Shown here: one piece after another, positions 18,732 through 27,035 of the stretch
Numbering within the stretch: the stretch's first letter is position 1
Layout: the number at the start of each line of letters is the position of its first letter
The notes under the pieces: generated by a model
The model's database searches: none
Seen by the model: the letters and a program-made list of their open reading frames with translations, nothing else
What the model was told of the DNA's origin: nothing
Made by a program: the position numbers and the translations under genes
NCBI GenBank assembly: GCA_044225555.1
Contig: JBGAIM010000003.1
Span: 310,001 to 374,000, forward strand
Length of the DNA: 64,000 nt
Source: JADLHS01 sp044225555
Lineage (GTDB): Bacteria > Verrucomicrobiota > Verrucomicrobiia > Limisphaerales > JADLHS01
Direction: 5' to 3'

Positions 18732-20390
18732 TCAGGCGTTCATGTCTTTCCACTTCCGCGCCATGCGACCGAAGATCCAGAGGGCTATGGCTGCCACCAC
18801 GCCGATCGCCGCGAAGGGAATCCAGACATGGACTTGCGGATGATACGTATCCCAGAGCATTTGGGTGGCGGCGACCGAATCCAATCCGGTGACTTCCTGC
18901 AACTTCGCCATGGCCTGGGGGCGTTTCACGCCAAGAAACTCTTCCAATTGCACCATGCTGCAAACAGAATCTTTGTTAATTCCCAATTTGTGGAGATAAA
19001 GAGCATGGCTGACGTGGTGCAAAGCATCTGTACTCCAATTTGGCTTCCATGTCTCCACTTGAACCGTTTGAGGGTGTGTTGCGAGATAGCGCTGTGCTAA
19101 AATCGCCTTCTCGCCGAAGTGCCCGTAGAAATAACCGGCAATCACAGAACCAATAAACACTCCGACTCCCACCGGAATATTCACGTAGCCCAGGTACAAC
19201 CCGGTCTTGCCCGGTGGCGCGATGAGCGAGAGGTATTCGATCTTCTTGGGCCCGGTCGTCATTTCGCCAAGCGAGAAGAACAAGATGCCGAGCACCAGAA
19301 TCCAGGCGTTCATTGTCCAGCCGGCCACCAGCACGCCGACCGTGGCCAGCATCATGCCGAGAAACATGGCCGTAAGCGTGCGCATGCGCCGCGTCAACCA
19401 CGCCACGCCCACGACACCGATGATGATGAACAGGGAGTTTGCGCTCAACAACACCTGCTGCGGAATCATCGGTCCGCGCGCCGTTTGTTCGATCAGGATT
19501 TTTTGCAGGGTGGACGGCAGCCAGCTCAATCCATTCGCCATGCTCGTGCTATTCACCCAGTCTGCGATAAAATTCGGTTGGAGATCCCACAGTTGATACA
19601 TCATCAGCCAGAAGCACGACATGATGAGCAGCCAGACCATCAGCCGCGGCTCCCAGATGTCGCGCACGGTGCGCCACAACACTTGCAGCGCATTCTCGGT
19701 TTTCGACGCGCCGCTCGGCACATCCTTGACCATGAAGAGTGAAAACAAGTTGAACGACGTAAATACCGCCGAGGCGATGAAGAGATTGCGCCAGGCGCTG
19801 GGAGAATTGACCTCGGCGTGCAGGAATCCGGGCAGAGCCACGCTCAAGCCCAGCAGAATGGACGGCAGATAATGCCCGATGAACGCACCCACGTTCACCA
19901 CCCAGTAAAAAATACCCCACCCGACGGACGAATCCTCCTTGTTCAAGTTGTGTGCGATCAACCCCTGCAAACTGGGTTTGAAAAATGCCGTGCCCGTTGC
20001 TAGCACGAGGATGCCCGAGAAGAAACCCCAGTAGTTGTTGATGAACGAAACGTCGCGCAGAAAGGCGATCATCACGTAGCCCAGGATCATCAGCGTGAGC
20101 GCAAATCCGAGCGTGCGTTTGTAGCCAAACCGGTCCGCGTAGCCACCGGTGACAATCGGCAACAACGATTGAAACGCCGCCCACCACGCGTAGATCGTTC
20201 CTTTGTCCGCTGCCGTGAGATGGAGGCCGCCGGGATTGTCCGCCTGCATGATGTAAATGGGCGCCATCACGCGGACATTGTAGAACGCCAGCCGTTCCCA
20301 CATCTCGATGGTGTTCAACATCCAGAAGGCGCGCGTGAACCGGCGTTTCGGCGGCGCTGCGGCAGGAGTAGCTGATAATTCGTTGCTCAC
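18732..20390 (-). CDS. POT/PTR-type proton-dependent oligopeptide transporter
   Basis: About 552 residues if started at the GTG at 20390 (VSNELSATP); an in-frame start at 20501 or 20606 adds a tail unlike the family. The first helix reads FWMLNTIEMWERLAFYNVR with the ExxER motif of POT transporters. GGYADRFGYKRTL is the MFS loop 2-3 signature and GTAFFKPSLQGL matches the POT middle motif. About fourteen hydrophobic segments are visible. A C-terminal ~100-residue soluble-looking stretch (VQVETWKPNW... MVQLEEFLGV) is inserted before the last helix, longer than in short POT members. It likely imports di- or tripeptides with protons. Confidence 0.85.
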   Translation of the reverse strand: MSNELSATPAAAPPKRRFTRAFWMLNTIEMWERLAFYNVRVMAPIYIMQADNPGGLHLTAADKGTIYAWWAAFQSLLPIVTGGYADRFGYKRTLGFALTLMILGYVMIAFLRDVSFINNYWGFFSGILVLATGTAFFKPSLQGLIAHNLNKEDSSVGWGIFYWVVNVGAFIGHYLPSILLGLSVALPGFLHAEVNSPSAWRNLFIASAVFTSFNLFSLFMVKDVPSGASKTENALQVLWRTVRDIWEPRLMVWLLIMSCFWLMMYQLWDLQPNFIADWVNSTSMANGLSWLPSTLQKILIEQTARGPMIPQQVLLSANSLFIIIGVVGVAWLTRRMRTLTAMFLGMMLATVGVLVAGWTMNAWILVLGILFFSLGEMTTGPKKIEYLSLIAPPGKTGLYLGYVNIPVGVGVFIGSVIAGYFYGHFGEKAILAQRYLATHPQTVQVETWKPNWSTDALHHVSHALYLHKLGINKDSVCSMVQLEEFLGVKRPQAMAKLQEVTGLDSVAATQMLWDTYHPQVHVWIPFAAIGVVAAIALWIFGRMARKWKDMNA

Positions 20391-20556
20391 AGGATGCGCG
20401 GAAAATGGGTGAGACCTCTGGACCGAGCAAGCCCGATTTGCCGAAAACTCCGCTGTGCTGGCTGCGATGGCATTGCCAGCGGAGCGTCTTTTGGGCAGCA
20501 TGAATGACACAATGAGTTCGATCTCATACGTAGTCTGACCACCCTCGACGCCTCTT

Positions 20557-21798
20557 GTGACACCCGTCGAAAAGGAAATCATCGCGATCGCGATCTTCGC
20601 CGTCACTTATCTGCTCATTAGCGGGAGGCGCTTGAAGATCCTGCCGTTGAACCGACCCGCCGCCGCTTTGCTGGGCGCGGTGTTGATGGTCGCCTGTGGC
20701 GTGATGACGCCGGAACGCGTTTATCGCTCGGTGGATTACGACACGCTGGTGCTGTTGCTGGGCATGATGCTCATCTCCGCGTATCTATTCCTCGCCGGAT
20801 TCTTTGATTGGGCGGCCGATTGGATTCTGCGTGCGGCCAAAACCCCACAGCAACTGCTGTTCTACCTCATCTGCACGTCGGGAATACTTTCCGCACTGCT
20901 CGTGAACGACACCGTCTGCCTGATGCTCACCCCGTTGGTCGTCGCGGTCATGGTGCGCGGGAAACTGCCGCTGCCGCCCTATCTGCTCGCGCTGGCCATG
21001 AGCGCCAATGTCGGCAGCGTGGCCACGCTCGTGGGCAATCCGCAGAACATGATCATCGGCCACCTCTCCGGAATTCCCTTCCTGCGCTTTTCATTTTCAC
21101 TGCTGCCAGTCGCTCTGGCCGGATTGGCGATTCAATACGCCGTGCTCTCGTTCGGGTTCCGCAAAGTGCTGTCCAACGCCGTCATTCACCGCCCTGAATC
21201 TGAGCCACGCAAGCTGGACCGGCGGTTGTTAACCATGACCCTGGTCGTACTCGCGCTGGTGTTCGTCGGGTTCGTTGCGGGACTCAATCTGGCTTGGACT
21301 GCTCTGGCAGGGGGAGCCTTGGTCATGGTGCTGGCGCGGCGCGACACGCACGAGGTGCTCAAATTGGTGGACTGGCACTTGTTGGTTTTCTTTGCGGCGC
21401 TCTTCGTTGTGGTCGAGGGCTTAAACGGTACCGGACTCCCGGACCAGACGTATGAAAAAGTGCGCGGCGTGTTTGGCGCCACGGCGACTTCGCAGGGCTG
21501 GAATCTCGCGTGGTTCTCCGCGCTCGGCTCAAACGTCTTTTCCAACGTGCCGTTCGTGCTGGTCGCTGGAAAATGGATCAGCAACTTCGCCCACCCCGAA
21601 CTGATGTGGAAAGTCATGGCGCTGACCACCACGTTCGCCGGAAACCTCACCATCCTGGGTTCGGTCGCGAACATCATCGTCGTCGAATCCGCCCGCGGCC
21701 ACGCGGAGGTCGGTTTCTGGGACTACGCGAAGTTCGGCATCCCGGTGACCATTCTGACCACGGTCGCGGGCATGATGATCCTGTTGCTATTGAACTGA
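20557..21798 (+). CDS. ArsB/NhaD-superfamily anion or cation permease (YbiR-like)
   Basis: The 413 residues begin at a GTG. Many hydrophobic segments are seen; diagnostic stretches are LLVNDTVCLMLTPLVVAV and SANVGSVATLVGNPQNMIIG in the first half and ALGSNVFSNVPFVLVAG and FAGNLTILGSVANIIVVE in the second half. These paired ND-V / GNPQN and SN-P / LGSVANI motifs are characteristic of the ion-transporter (SLC13/ArsB) superfamily. It is divergent from the peptide transporter across ~165 bp. The transported ion cannot be assigned. Confidence 0.82.
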   Translation: MTPVEKEIIAIAIFAVTYLLISGRRLKILPLNRPAAALLGAVLMVACGVMTPERVYRSVDYDTLVLLLGMMLISAYLFLAGFFDWAADWILRAAKTPQQLLFYLICTSGILSALLVNDTVCLMLTPLVVAVMVRGKLPLPPYLLALAMSANVGSVATLVGNPQNMIIGHLSGIPFLRFSFSLLPVALAGLAIQYAVLSFGFRKVLSNAVIHRPESEPRKLDRRLLTMTLVVLALVFVGFVAGLNLAWTALAGGALVMVLARRDTHEVLKLVDWHLLVFFAALFVVVEGLNGTGLPDQTYEKVRGVFGATATSQGWNLAWFSALGSNVFSNVPFVLVAGKWISNFAHPELMWKVMALTTTFAGNLTILGSVANIIVVESARGHAEVGFWDYAKFGIPVTILTTVAGMMILLLLN

Positions 21799-21863
21799 CC
21801 TGGAGAGAACGACCGAATTATTTCCATCGTAAATCGTAAATCGTAAATCTAAAATCCCACCCC

Positions 21864-22253
21864 ATGAGTTTTTACGACAAACTGAAATTTGACGCGAACG
21901 GGTTGATTCCGGCGATTATCCAAGAGCAGAAGACCGGCCGTGTGGTCATGATGGCGTGGATGAACCACGCGTCGCTCGAGGCCACTATCGCTACCGGCAA
22001 GACTCACTTTTGGAGCCGCTCCCGCCAGAAATTCTGGATGAAAGGCGAGGAGAGTGGCAACACGCAGACCGTGAAGGACGTGGCGTTCGATTGCGATGGC
22101 GATTGCCTGCTCATCCAAGTCGAACAAAACGGCCCGGCGTGTCACGAGGGTTACCAGTCCTGTTTCTTCCGCTCCATCGAAGGAAAGGGCGAGACTTTCA
22201 AGACGACCGAACCGCAATTGCTCAAGCCCGAGCAGATGTACAAAAAGAAATAA
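21864..22253 (+). CDS. hisI: Phosphoribosyl-AMP cyclohydrolase
   Basis: The 129 residues contain the HisI signatures GLIPAIIQE, VVMMAWMN, THFWSRSRQKFWMKGEESGNTQ, FDCDGDCLLIQVEQNGPACHEGYQSCFF. The Asp/Cys residues of DCDGDC and the later CHEG...SC bind Zn2+/Mg2+. It opens the purine ring of PR-AMP in histidine synthesis. No hisE domain is fused. The upstream 65 bp hold three direct copies of CGTAAAT around 21831-21848; no other his gene is adjacent. Confidence 0.95.
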   Translation: MSFYDKLKFDANGLIPAIIQEQKTGRVVMMAWMNHASLEATIATGKTHFWSRSRQKFWMKGEESGNTQTVKDVAFDCDGDCLLIQVEQNGPACHEGYQSCFFRSIEGKGETFKTTEPQLLKPEQMYKKK

Positions 22254-22307
22254 GGTGGCGGTCGGCGCGCTGCGCCGATCGGACGCCGCAGCGCGGCGTC
22301 CACTACC
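22254..22307. repeat. Composite palindromic element after hisI
   Basis: Directly after the hisI TAA, the segment holds two hairpins, TCGGCGC/GCGCCGA and GGACGCCGC/GCGGCGTCC, between partial outer arms GGTGG... and ...CCACTACC. The layout matches the in-frame elements in trpE and the MurQ/GKRP-like gene. It could also act as a terminator-like structure, but there is no T-tract. Confidence 0.7.
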
Positions 22308-22316
22308 AAGACCTCC

Positions 22317-22892
22317 ATGGACGACTCCGTTCCTTTCGCCAGCCGCGAGTATTTCATCATGCTCGCGATCCTGGTGTTTTCACGCGGGATGGATTTTTTG
22401 AGCACCTGGGTGGCCACGCCGCACCTGGTGCTCGAGGGCAATCCCATCGCCAAATGGCTTGGCTGGAAATGGGGCGCGGTGGTCAACGTTGCCATGGTCC
22501 TGTCGCTCGCGGCCTGGCCGCTCTCGGCCATCGTCGTCAGCACCGCGAGCGTGCTGGTGGCGGCCCGGAATTTCCAGTCCGCCTGGCTCATGCGCTCGAT
22601 GGGCGAGGAGGCGTATCGCGATTGGTACGTGCAACGCGCCACCGAGACGCCGATCACCCTCTACCTGTTTTGCCTCGGCGGTAACACGCTACTGACGCTG
22701 GCCGTTGGTGTGGCCGTGGTCTGGTTCAGTTCGACACGAAACTATGCCTTGATCGTGCCCACCGGAATCGGGATGGGAATTATTGCCTACGCCATTGCCG
22801 TAATCGTATTCACCCTGCTTTCGCTCTGGCGAAGCCGCCGCCGCCGCCGCTATGATGCCGGACACAACGGACATGATCACACCGTCACTTGA
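22317..22892 (+). CDS. Small integral membrane protein of unknown function
   Basis: The 191 residues contain four hydrophobic segments: FIMLAILVFSRGMDFLSTW, VVNVAMVLSLAAWPLSAIVV, LGGNTLLTLAVGVAVVWF and GIGMGIIAYAIAVIVFTLL. The tail is basic and His-rich (RSRRRRRYDAGHNGHDH). RGMDFLSTW---P--V-EGNPIAKWLGW is a conserved-looking opening, but I cannot name a family. Its 3' end overlaps the trpE start by about 40 bp (or 20 bp if trpE starts at 22873), so expression is probably linked. Confidence 0.6.
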   Translation: MDDSVPFASREYFIMLAILVFSRGMDFLSTWVATPHLVLEGNPIAKWLGWKWGAVVNVAMVLSLAAWPLSAIVVSTASVLVAARNFQSAWLMRSMGEEAYRDWYVQRATETPITLYLFCLGGNTLLTLAVGVAVVWFSSTRNYALIVPTGIGMGIIAYAIAVIVFTLLSLWRSRRRRRYDAGHNGHDHTVT

Positions 22893-24417
22893 TGAGTTTT
22901 TGAAACTGGCGGGTCAGGGCAACCTGATCCCCGTCACCAGCCGCATTCTCGCCGACATCGAAACGCCGCTCTCGGCCTATCGCAAAATCCGCGGCCAGGG
23001 CGAATCGTTCCTCTTTGAATCCGTTGAAGGCGGGGAACATCTCGGGCGCTACTCGTTCGTCGGCTGTAACCCGCGCGCGGTCATCAAGCAGACGGGCAAT
23101 CGCGTGGAGGTGATTGAAGGCGGCAAGGTCGTAGAAACTTTCAGCGTTGGTAGGGACGCGCTGCCGCGCGTCCAGGCCGACCAGCAGGTCGGCCCTACCG
23201 TCCGTGACGGCCTCGAAGTCGTCGAGCGCGTGATGAAGAAATACCGCCCCGTCACGCTGCCAGGACTACCCCGTTTCACCGGCGGTGCGGTCGGCTTCAT
23301 TGGCTACGAATTCATTCACGACGTCGAACCCGTCGTCCCGCGCCCAACTCACGACGAACTCGGTACGCCGACGATGTATTTTATCGTCGCGGATCAATTG
23401 CTTGTATTCGATCGCGTCGCGCAGACCATCACCGTGCTGGTCAATGCCGCGATTGATGAAGCTGCCAGCCCGGCCGAGGCTTACGAAACTGCGGTCGAGG
23501 AAATCGAGCGCCTGCTCTCGCTGCTCGAACAGCCCAGTGAACATCACCCCGTCAGCGTGCCCGGCGAAGTCCCTTCGATTCCGTTCACGTCCAACATGGC
23601 GAAGGAGAAATTTCTTGCGGGCGTCGAGGCTTCCAAGAAATTCATCACCGCCGGCGACATCATCCAGGTCGTCGGCTCGCAACGCTTCAGCGTCGAGACC
23701 AAGGCCTCGCCTGTGGACGTTTACCGCGCCGCGCGCACGGTGAACCCATCGCCCTACATGATTCTGCTGGAACTCGACGGATTCAGCCTCATTGGCGCGT
23801 CGCCGGAAATCCACGTGCGCTGCGAGGATCGGAACGTGGAGATTCGTCCGATCGCCGGCACGCGCCGTCGCGGCAAGACGCCGGACGAGGATGTCGCGCT
23901 GGAAAAAGAACTTCTCGCCGACCCGAAGGAACGCGCCGAGCACGTTATGCTCGTGGATCTCGCGCGCAACGACATCGGGCGCGTGTGCGATTTCGGCAGC
24001 GTGCAGGTCAAGGACCTGATGATCATCGAGCGTTACAGCCACGTCATGCACATCGTGTCGAGCGTCGAGGGCAAGTTGTCTGCCGACAAATCGAATTACG
24101 ACCTGATGCGCGCGACGTTTCCGGCGGGCACGGTCAGCGGCGCGCCGAAGATTCGCGCCATGCAGCTCATCTCCGAACTCGAAGGCACGACGCGCGGCCC
24201 GTATGCCGGTTGCGTGGGCTACTTCAGCTTCAACGGCAACCTGGACACGTGCATCACCATCCGCACCGCGCTGCTCAAGGACGGTAAAGCCTACGTGCAA
24301 GCCGGCGGCGGCTGGGTGAACGATTCCGAACCGGAAGCGGAATTCCAGGAAACGGTGAACAAGTCGAAAGCAATGTTGAAGGCAGTCGCTTTGGCTGAAA
24401 CCTTCGCAAAAGGCTGA
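22852..24417 (+). CDS. trpE: Anthranilate synthase component I
   Basis: The 521 residues (ATG at 22852; ATGs at 22855 and 22873 are alternatives) show the N-terminal feedback region LIPVTSRILADIETPLSAY, FLFESVEGGEHLGRYSF, and the chorismate-binding half with RRGKTPDEDVALEKELLADPKERAEH, LVDLARNDIGRVCDFGSV, RYSHVMHIVSSVEG, ATFPAGTVSGAPKIRAM and a final AYVQAGGGWVNDSEPEAEFQETVNKSKAMLKA. It makes anthranilate from chorismate together with TrpG, which is not in the window. Residues ~100-116 (VGRDALPRV...VGPTV) are encoded by an in-frame palindromic element. Further copies of pieces of its 3' end occur downstream on the same strand. Confidence 0.95.
   Translation: MMPDTTDMITPSLDEFLKLAGQGNLIPVTSRILADIETPLSAYRKIRGQGESFLFESVEGGEHLGRYSFVGCNPRAVIKQTGNRVEVIEGGKVVETFSVGRDALPRVQADQQVGPTVRDGLEVVERVMKKYRPVTLPGLPRFTGGAVGFIGYEFIHDVEPVVPRPTHDELGTPTMYFIVADQLLVFDRVAQTITVLVNAAIDEAASPAEAYETAVEEIERLLSLLEQPSEHHPVSVPGEVPSIPFTSNMAKEKFLAGVEASKKFITAGDIIQVVGSQRFSVETKASPVDVYRAARTVNPSPYMILLELDGFSLIGASPEIHVRCEDRNVEIRPIAGTRRRGKTPDEDVALEKELLADPKERAEHVMLVDLARNDIGRVCDFGSVQVKDLMIIERYSHVMHIVSSVEGKLSADKSNYDLMRATFPAGTVSGAPKIRAMQLISELEGTTRGPYAGCVGYFSFNGNLDTCITIRTALLKDGKAYVQAGGGWVNDSEPEAEFQETVNKSKAMLKAVALAETFAKG
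23149..23199. repeat. Composite palindromic element, in frame inside trpE
   Basis: The 51 bp (17 codons) have outer arms GGTAGGG and CCCTACC and two inner hairpins: GGACGCG/CGCGTCC and GGCCGACC-AGCA-GGTCGGCC. The outer arm and first hairpin arm are the same as in the element at 4710-4767. It is read through in frame and adds a polar loop between the N-terminal sheet and the KKYRPVTLPGLPRF region of TrpE. Confidence 0.88.
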
Positions 24418-24447
24418 AGTTGCGGAAACTCTCGTGCTGTCGCCCTG

Positions 24448-24520
24448 CCCTCCGTAGCAGTTGCTGCGAAGGAGGGTCAAAGCCGTGGCGCTGGCGGAGA
24501 CGTTTGGGAAAACGGCGTAG
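24448..24520 (+). repeat. Hairpin plus second trpE-like tail (remnant D)
   Basis: A hairpin with arms CCCTCC (24448-24453) and GGAGGG (24471-24476) is followed by 14 codons at 24479-24520 that read KAVALAETFGKTA-stop. The genuine trpE tail just upstream (ending 24417) reads KAVALAETFAKG-stop. This is therefore a second copy of the trpE 3' terminus, at the left edge of the accessory region. Confidence 0.8.
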
Positions 24521-24550
24521 CAGCCGAGGTGACGAGGCTCAAATCTGAGG

Positions 24551-25711
24551 TCAACTCAACTGAACCAAAACGCCCTTTCCGTGCTTTGGAAACTTTTCGC
24601 GTTCCCCCATCCCGGTGAATTGCAACTTTCTTTCTGCCCGCAGTCGAAGAAGGAACTCGTTCAGATCCTCCACCCAAACCAACGGCGTAGTGAGCGCCGC
24701 TTCCCACAAGAGGTCGTATTGAACCGGTTTCTTCGAGGACAAGTGCTGACGAATCTTTGACTCCGCTTTGTGCCAGTATCTTGTCCGCAGCGAATCGTAG
24801 AATTGGGTGTCGTGCATGTCCGCGCTCGAAAGCAATTCAAGTGTGCCACCGCTTTCGCGCTCTCGCTGCTGCGCCTTTGCTCGGACACTTTCCATTACCT
24901 CAACAGCCCTGCGTTCTTCTTTTTTGAAAACTTCCAGGCCTTTCTCGTTCCGGGTGGCGTAAATCAGATGGAAATGAACGTCGTTGAATTGGGCTTGGAA
25001 AATTGGCGTATAGCAAACGAAGCGGAAAGATCCTGTGGATTTTATTTGGCGAATGTATTCCTCGACCATCGCGTCGTCTCGCTCCTCTCGCGGCACGGAG
25101 GCGAGTTTGGCCCGGAACGCCGGACCTCCGTAAAGCCTGTCAAAGCCCGGCACAAGCTCGGGGTCTTGTGATTCGATGAAGCGCCGAGTGAAACTCGTCA
25201 TGAAGTTGATCAAGACCTCGCCTGGCGTGATTTTCAGGAGCGGAGAGATCACATCAAGTTCGATTCCTTTCCAACCTTTTGGGTCGAAAAGGGTGAATGC
25301 GAAATTCTTCGGGCCGCCCTGCCTGTAGAATTCAAGAATGTCTGGAACAGCTTTCTCCAAAATGTTGTTTCGTGCTTCCGCGTGGATGCCCGAAACGCTT
25401 TTGCAGAACGCATCCAGCTCGGCAAAGGGCTTCTTGTCCTTCTCCAGGAAGAAACATCGCAAGCGCGGATGCTTGCTCTGTTTCGCGAGTTCGGTCTGCG
25501 CTTTCTGCAGCTCCTGAACCGCGATGCCGAACGAGGTGTCGGAATAGTCGTTGGTCTTGCTTTCCCACGGGCCGGAGAAGCAATCAATGTAGGTGATGGA
25601 GTCAGCCCAAGTGCCAACAATCACCGCCAGCCGGAGCAAATATCTTTGGAGAATCGTGTGTTTGACGAGCGTTTGCTCGCGCCCCAAATACCATTGCTCG
25701 TCAAAGCTCAT
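24551..25711 (-). CDS. Three-Cys-motif partner protein (TcmP family)
   Basis: The 386 residues start MSFDEQWYLGREQTLVKHTILQRYL, followed by SITYIDCFSGPWES, which resembles the Rossmann-type 'YIDLFAGPG' opening of TcmP and methyltransferase-like proteins. Later landmarks are CFFLEKDKKPFAEL, FAFTLFDPKGWKGIEL, VLINFMTSFTRRFI and a winged-helix-like C-terminus (YDLLWEAALTTPLVWVEDLNEFLL). The gene begins inside the last codons of the DUF5131 gene upstream (4 bp overlap), the known arrangement of this pair. The biochemical role is not established. It lies antisense to, and between, trpE 3' remnants D and B. Confidence 0.8.
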   Translation of the reverse strand: MSFDEQWYLGREQTLVKHTILQRYLLRLAVIVGTWADSITYIDCFSGPWESKTNDYSDTSFGIAVQELQKAQTELAKQSKHPRLRCFFLEKDKKPFAELDAFCKSVSGIHAEARNNILEKAVPDILEFYRQGGPKNFAFTLFDPKGWKGIELDVISPLLKITPGEVLINFMTSFTRRFIESQDPELVPGFDRLYGGPAFRAKLASVPREERDDAMVEEYIRQIKSTGSFRFVCYTPIFQAQFNDVHFHLIYATRNEKGLEVFKKEERRAVEVMESVRAKAQQRERESGGTLELLSSADMHDTQFYDSLRTRYWHKAESKIRQHLSSKKPVQYDLLWEAALTTPLVWVEDLNEFLLRLRAERKLQFTGMGEREKFPKHGKGVLVQLS

Positions 25712-26511
25712 GCAAAAGCGAGTTCCAACGACGCAGTCTCGGACAACAGTTCAAGGCGTTCTTCGCGTTCGGGAACTTCAACCACTCCGCGTTCGGGGAA
25801 TTCGTCGTAGGTTCGGCCGTCCAGCCGGCGGCCAGTCTCACTCTTTCGCACGCCGCCCCACTGTTTGAAGAAGAACGACACCTTCGCCGCCCGGCACTGT
25901 GCGCGAATCTTCCGCACCCAAGTTGCATCCATTGGTCTTGCGCCCGGACCACTCTCACCGCCCACGATTACCCAGTTGATGCCGCTCAAGTTGATCGGCC
26001 CAAGGTCTTCGAGTAGTGGCTCAATTGAAAGGAAGCGCACTTGAGCCGGGGCAGCGCGTAGTTGGGTGACGCGCGGCAAGCCGTGCCGCTTGTTTTCGAC
26101 AGACACGCCCCACCAGATATGTGACAATTTTGCGGCGAAGCGCAGTTTGCCCGAAAGCAACTCGCGCAGCCGTTCGGCTCGCTTGGTCAAAACCTGATAG
26201 GTGTGCCAGTTGGCCTTCTCCATCACCGTTGCGACAGCTTCGATGTAATCATCCGGCACTTTCTCGTGAAACAGGTCGCTCATTGAATTCACGAAAATCA
26301 TCTTCGCTTTGGGCCAGCGCAATGGTTCGGCGAGTTTTTCGGGAACGAGACGGAGATCGAAGCCGAACTCAAAGGGATGCCCTGGCACGCCGCGAAAGCG
26401 TTCCGCGAAAGTCTCGGCGTAACAATGGGCGCACCCCGGGCTAATTTTCGTGCATCCCCGTACGGGATTCCAAGTCGCATCGGTCCATTCAATTTTGGAA
26501 TTGTCGCTCAT
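25708..26511 (-). CDS. Phage Gp37/Gp68-family protein (DUF5131, three-Cys motif)
   Basis: About 267 residues from the ATG at 26511 (MSDNSKIEWTDATWNP). The family's three cysteines are in GCTKISPGCAHCYAE (residues ~17-31), reminiscent of radical-SAM-type cysteine clusters. MIFVNSMSDLFHEKVPDDYI, VLTKRAERLRELL, IWWGVSVENK, RFLSIEPLLEDLG, WVIVGGESGPGARPM and FFFKQWGG are the usual conserved blocks. Upstream codons to 26784 are also open but are only the antisense of repeat B. With TcmP it forms a two-gene unit often found on phages and mobile regions; its function is unknown. Confidence 0.88.
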   Translation of the reverse strand: MSDNSKIEWTDATWNPVRGCTKISPGCAHCYAETFAERFRGVPGHPFEFGFDLRLVPEKLAEPLRWPKAKMIFVNSMSDLFHEKVPDDYIEAVATVMEKANWHTYQVLTKRAERLRELLSGKLRFAAKLSHIWWGVSVENKRHGLPRVTQLRAAPAQVRFLSIEPLLEDLGPINLSGINWVIVGGESGPGARPMDATWVRKIRAQCRAAKVSFFFKQWGGVRKSETGRRLDGRTYDEFPERGVVEVPEREERLELLSETASLELAFA

Positions 26512-26557
26512 AACTGCCGGAAGTCTCACATGCAAGGTGAGACAAAAACGGTCTGAT

Positions 26558-26798
26558 GTCGAAGGGTAAATTGTCCAACAACTCCGAGCCCGAAGCGGAA
26601 TTTCAGGAGACGGTGAACAAGAGCAAAGCGGTTCACCCACCACCCTCACCCGGTCTGCGGCCACCCAATGACTCGTTCGCGCCCGCTCGTTCGGCCCTCG
26701 CGGGCCTTCACCTTCGGTCGAATTCCTTTCGCCGCTTCCCAAACGGCTCAAGTCCCGTTCCCACGGGCGCGGGACAAGGCTCAACGCCGTGGCGCTGA
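26558..26798 (+). repeat. trpE 3'-end remnant B plus repeat block
   Basis: The core at 26577-26630 reads NNSEPEAEFQETVNKSKA, against NDSEPEAEFQETVNKSKA in trpE, with matching DNA. The few codons before it look like trpE with an internal deletion. A ~155-bp block (26643-26798) that starts CCCTCACCCGG follows and ends GCCGTGGCGCTGA, matching the final trpE tail (AVAL) out of frame. The same block occurs in remnant C. Confidence 0.85.
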
Positions 26799-27035
26799 GG
26801 TTTCTTATTCCAACGTGAGGCGGGTTGAAGAAATCTTTTTAACGGAATCGTTGACCATGAGGGGAAACAATGATTCAGTCATAGTCATCATTAGTTTCAG
26901 GCGAGGCTGGATTTCCAGCCCCTGCCGGTCAAAGGGTTCATCATCGCGCGATGGTGGAGGCGAACGCAGGTGGTCGGGCCGCCAGCTGCATCAATCGTCC
27001 AGCGCCTAATAGGCGTTGGAATCTTGGGGAGCACA
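26799..27035. other. Non-coding leader of the FG-GAP gene
   Basis: I see no gene here. A short perfect hairpin GGCTGGA-TT-TCCAGCC lies near 26904-26919. A good ribosome-binding sequence (GGGGAG) lies a few bases before the ATG at 27036. No convincing -35/-10 pair could be settled by eye. Confidence 0.4.

Noticed and set aside
21829..21850. Triple CGTAAAT repeat upstream of hisI as an operator
   Set aside because: Short, A/T-rich and without a partner site; it may be chance or slippage.
26512..26784. N-terminal extension of the DUF5131 protein
   Set aside because: It is the antisense of repeat B; the conserved MSDNSKIEWTD start is at 26511.
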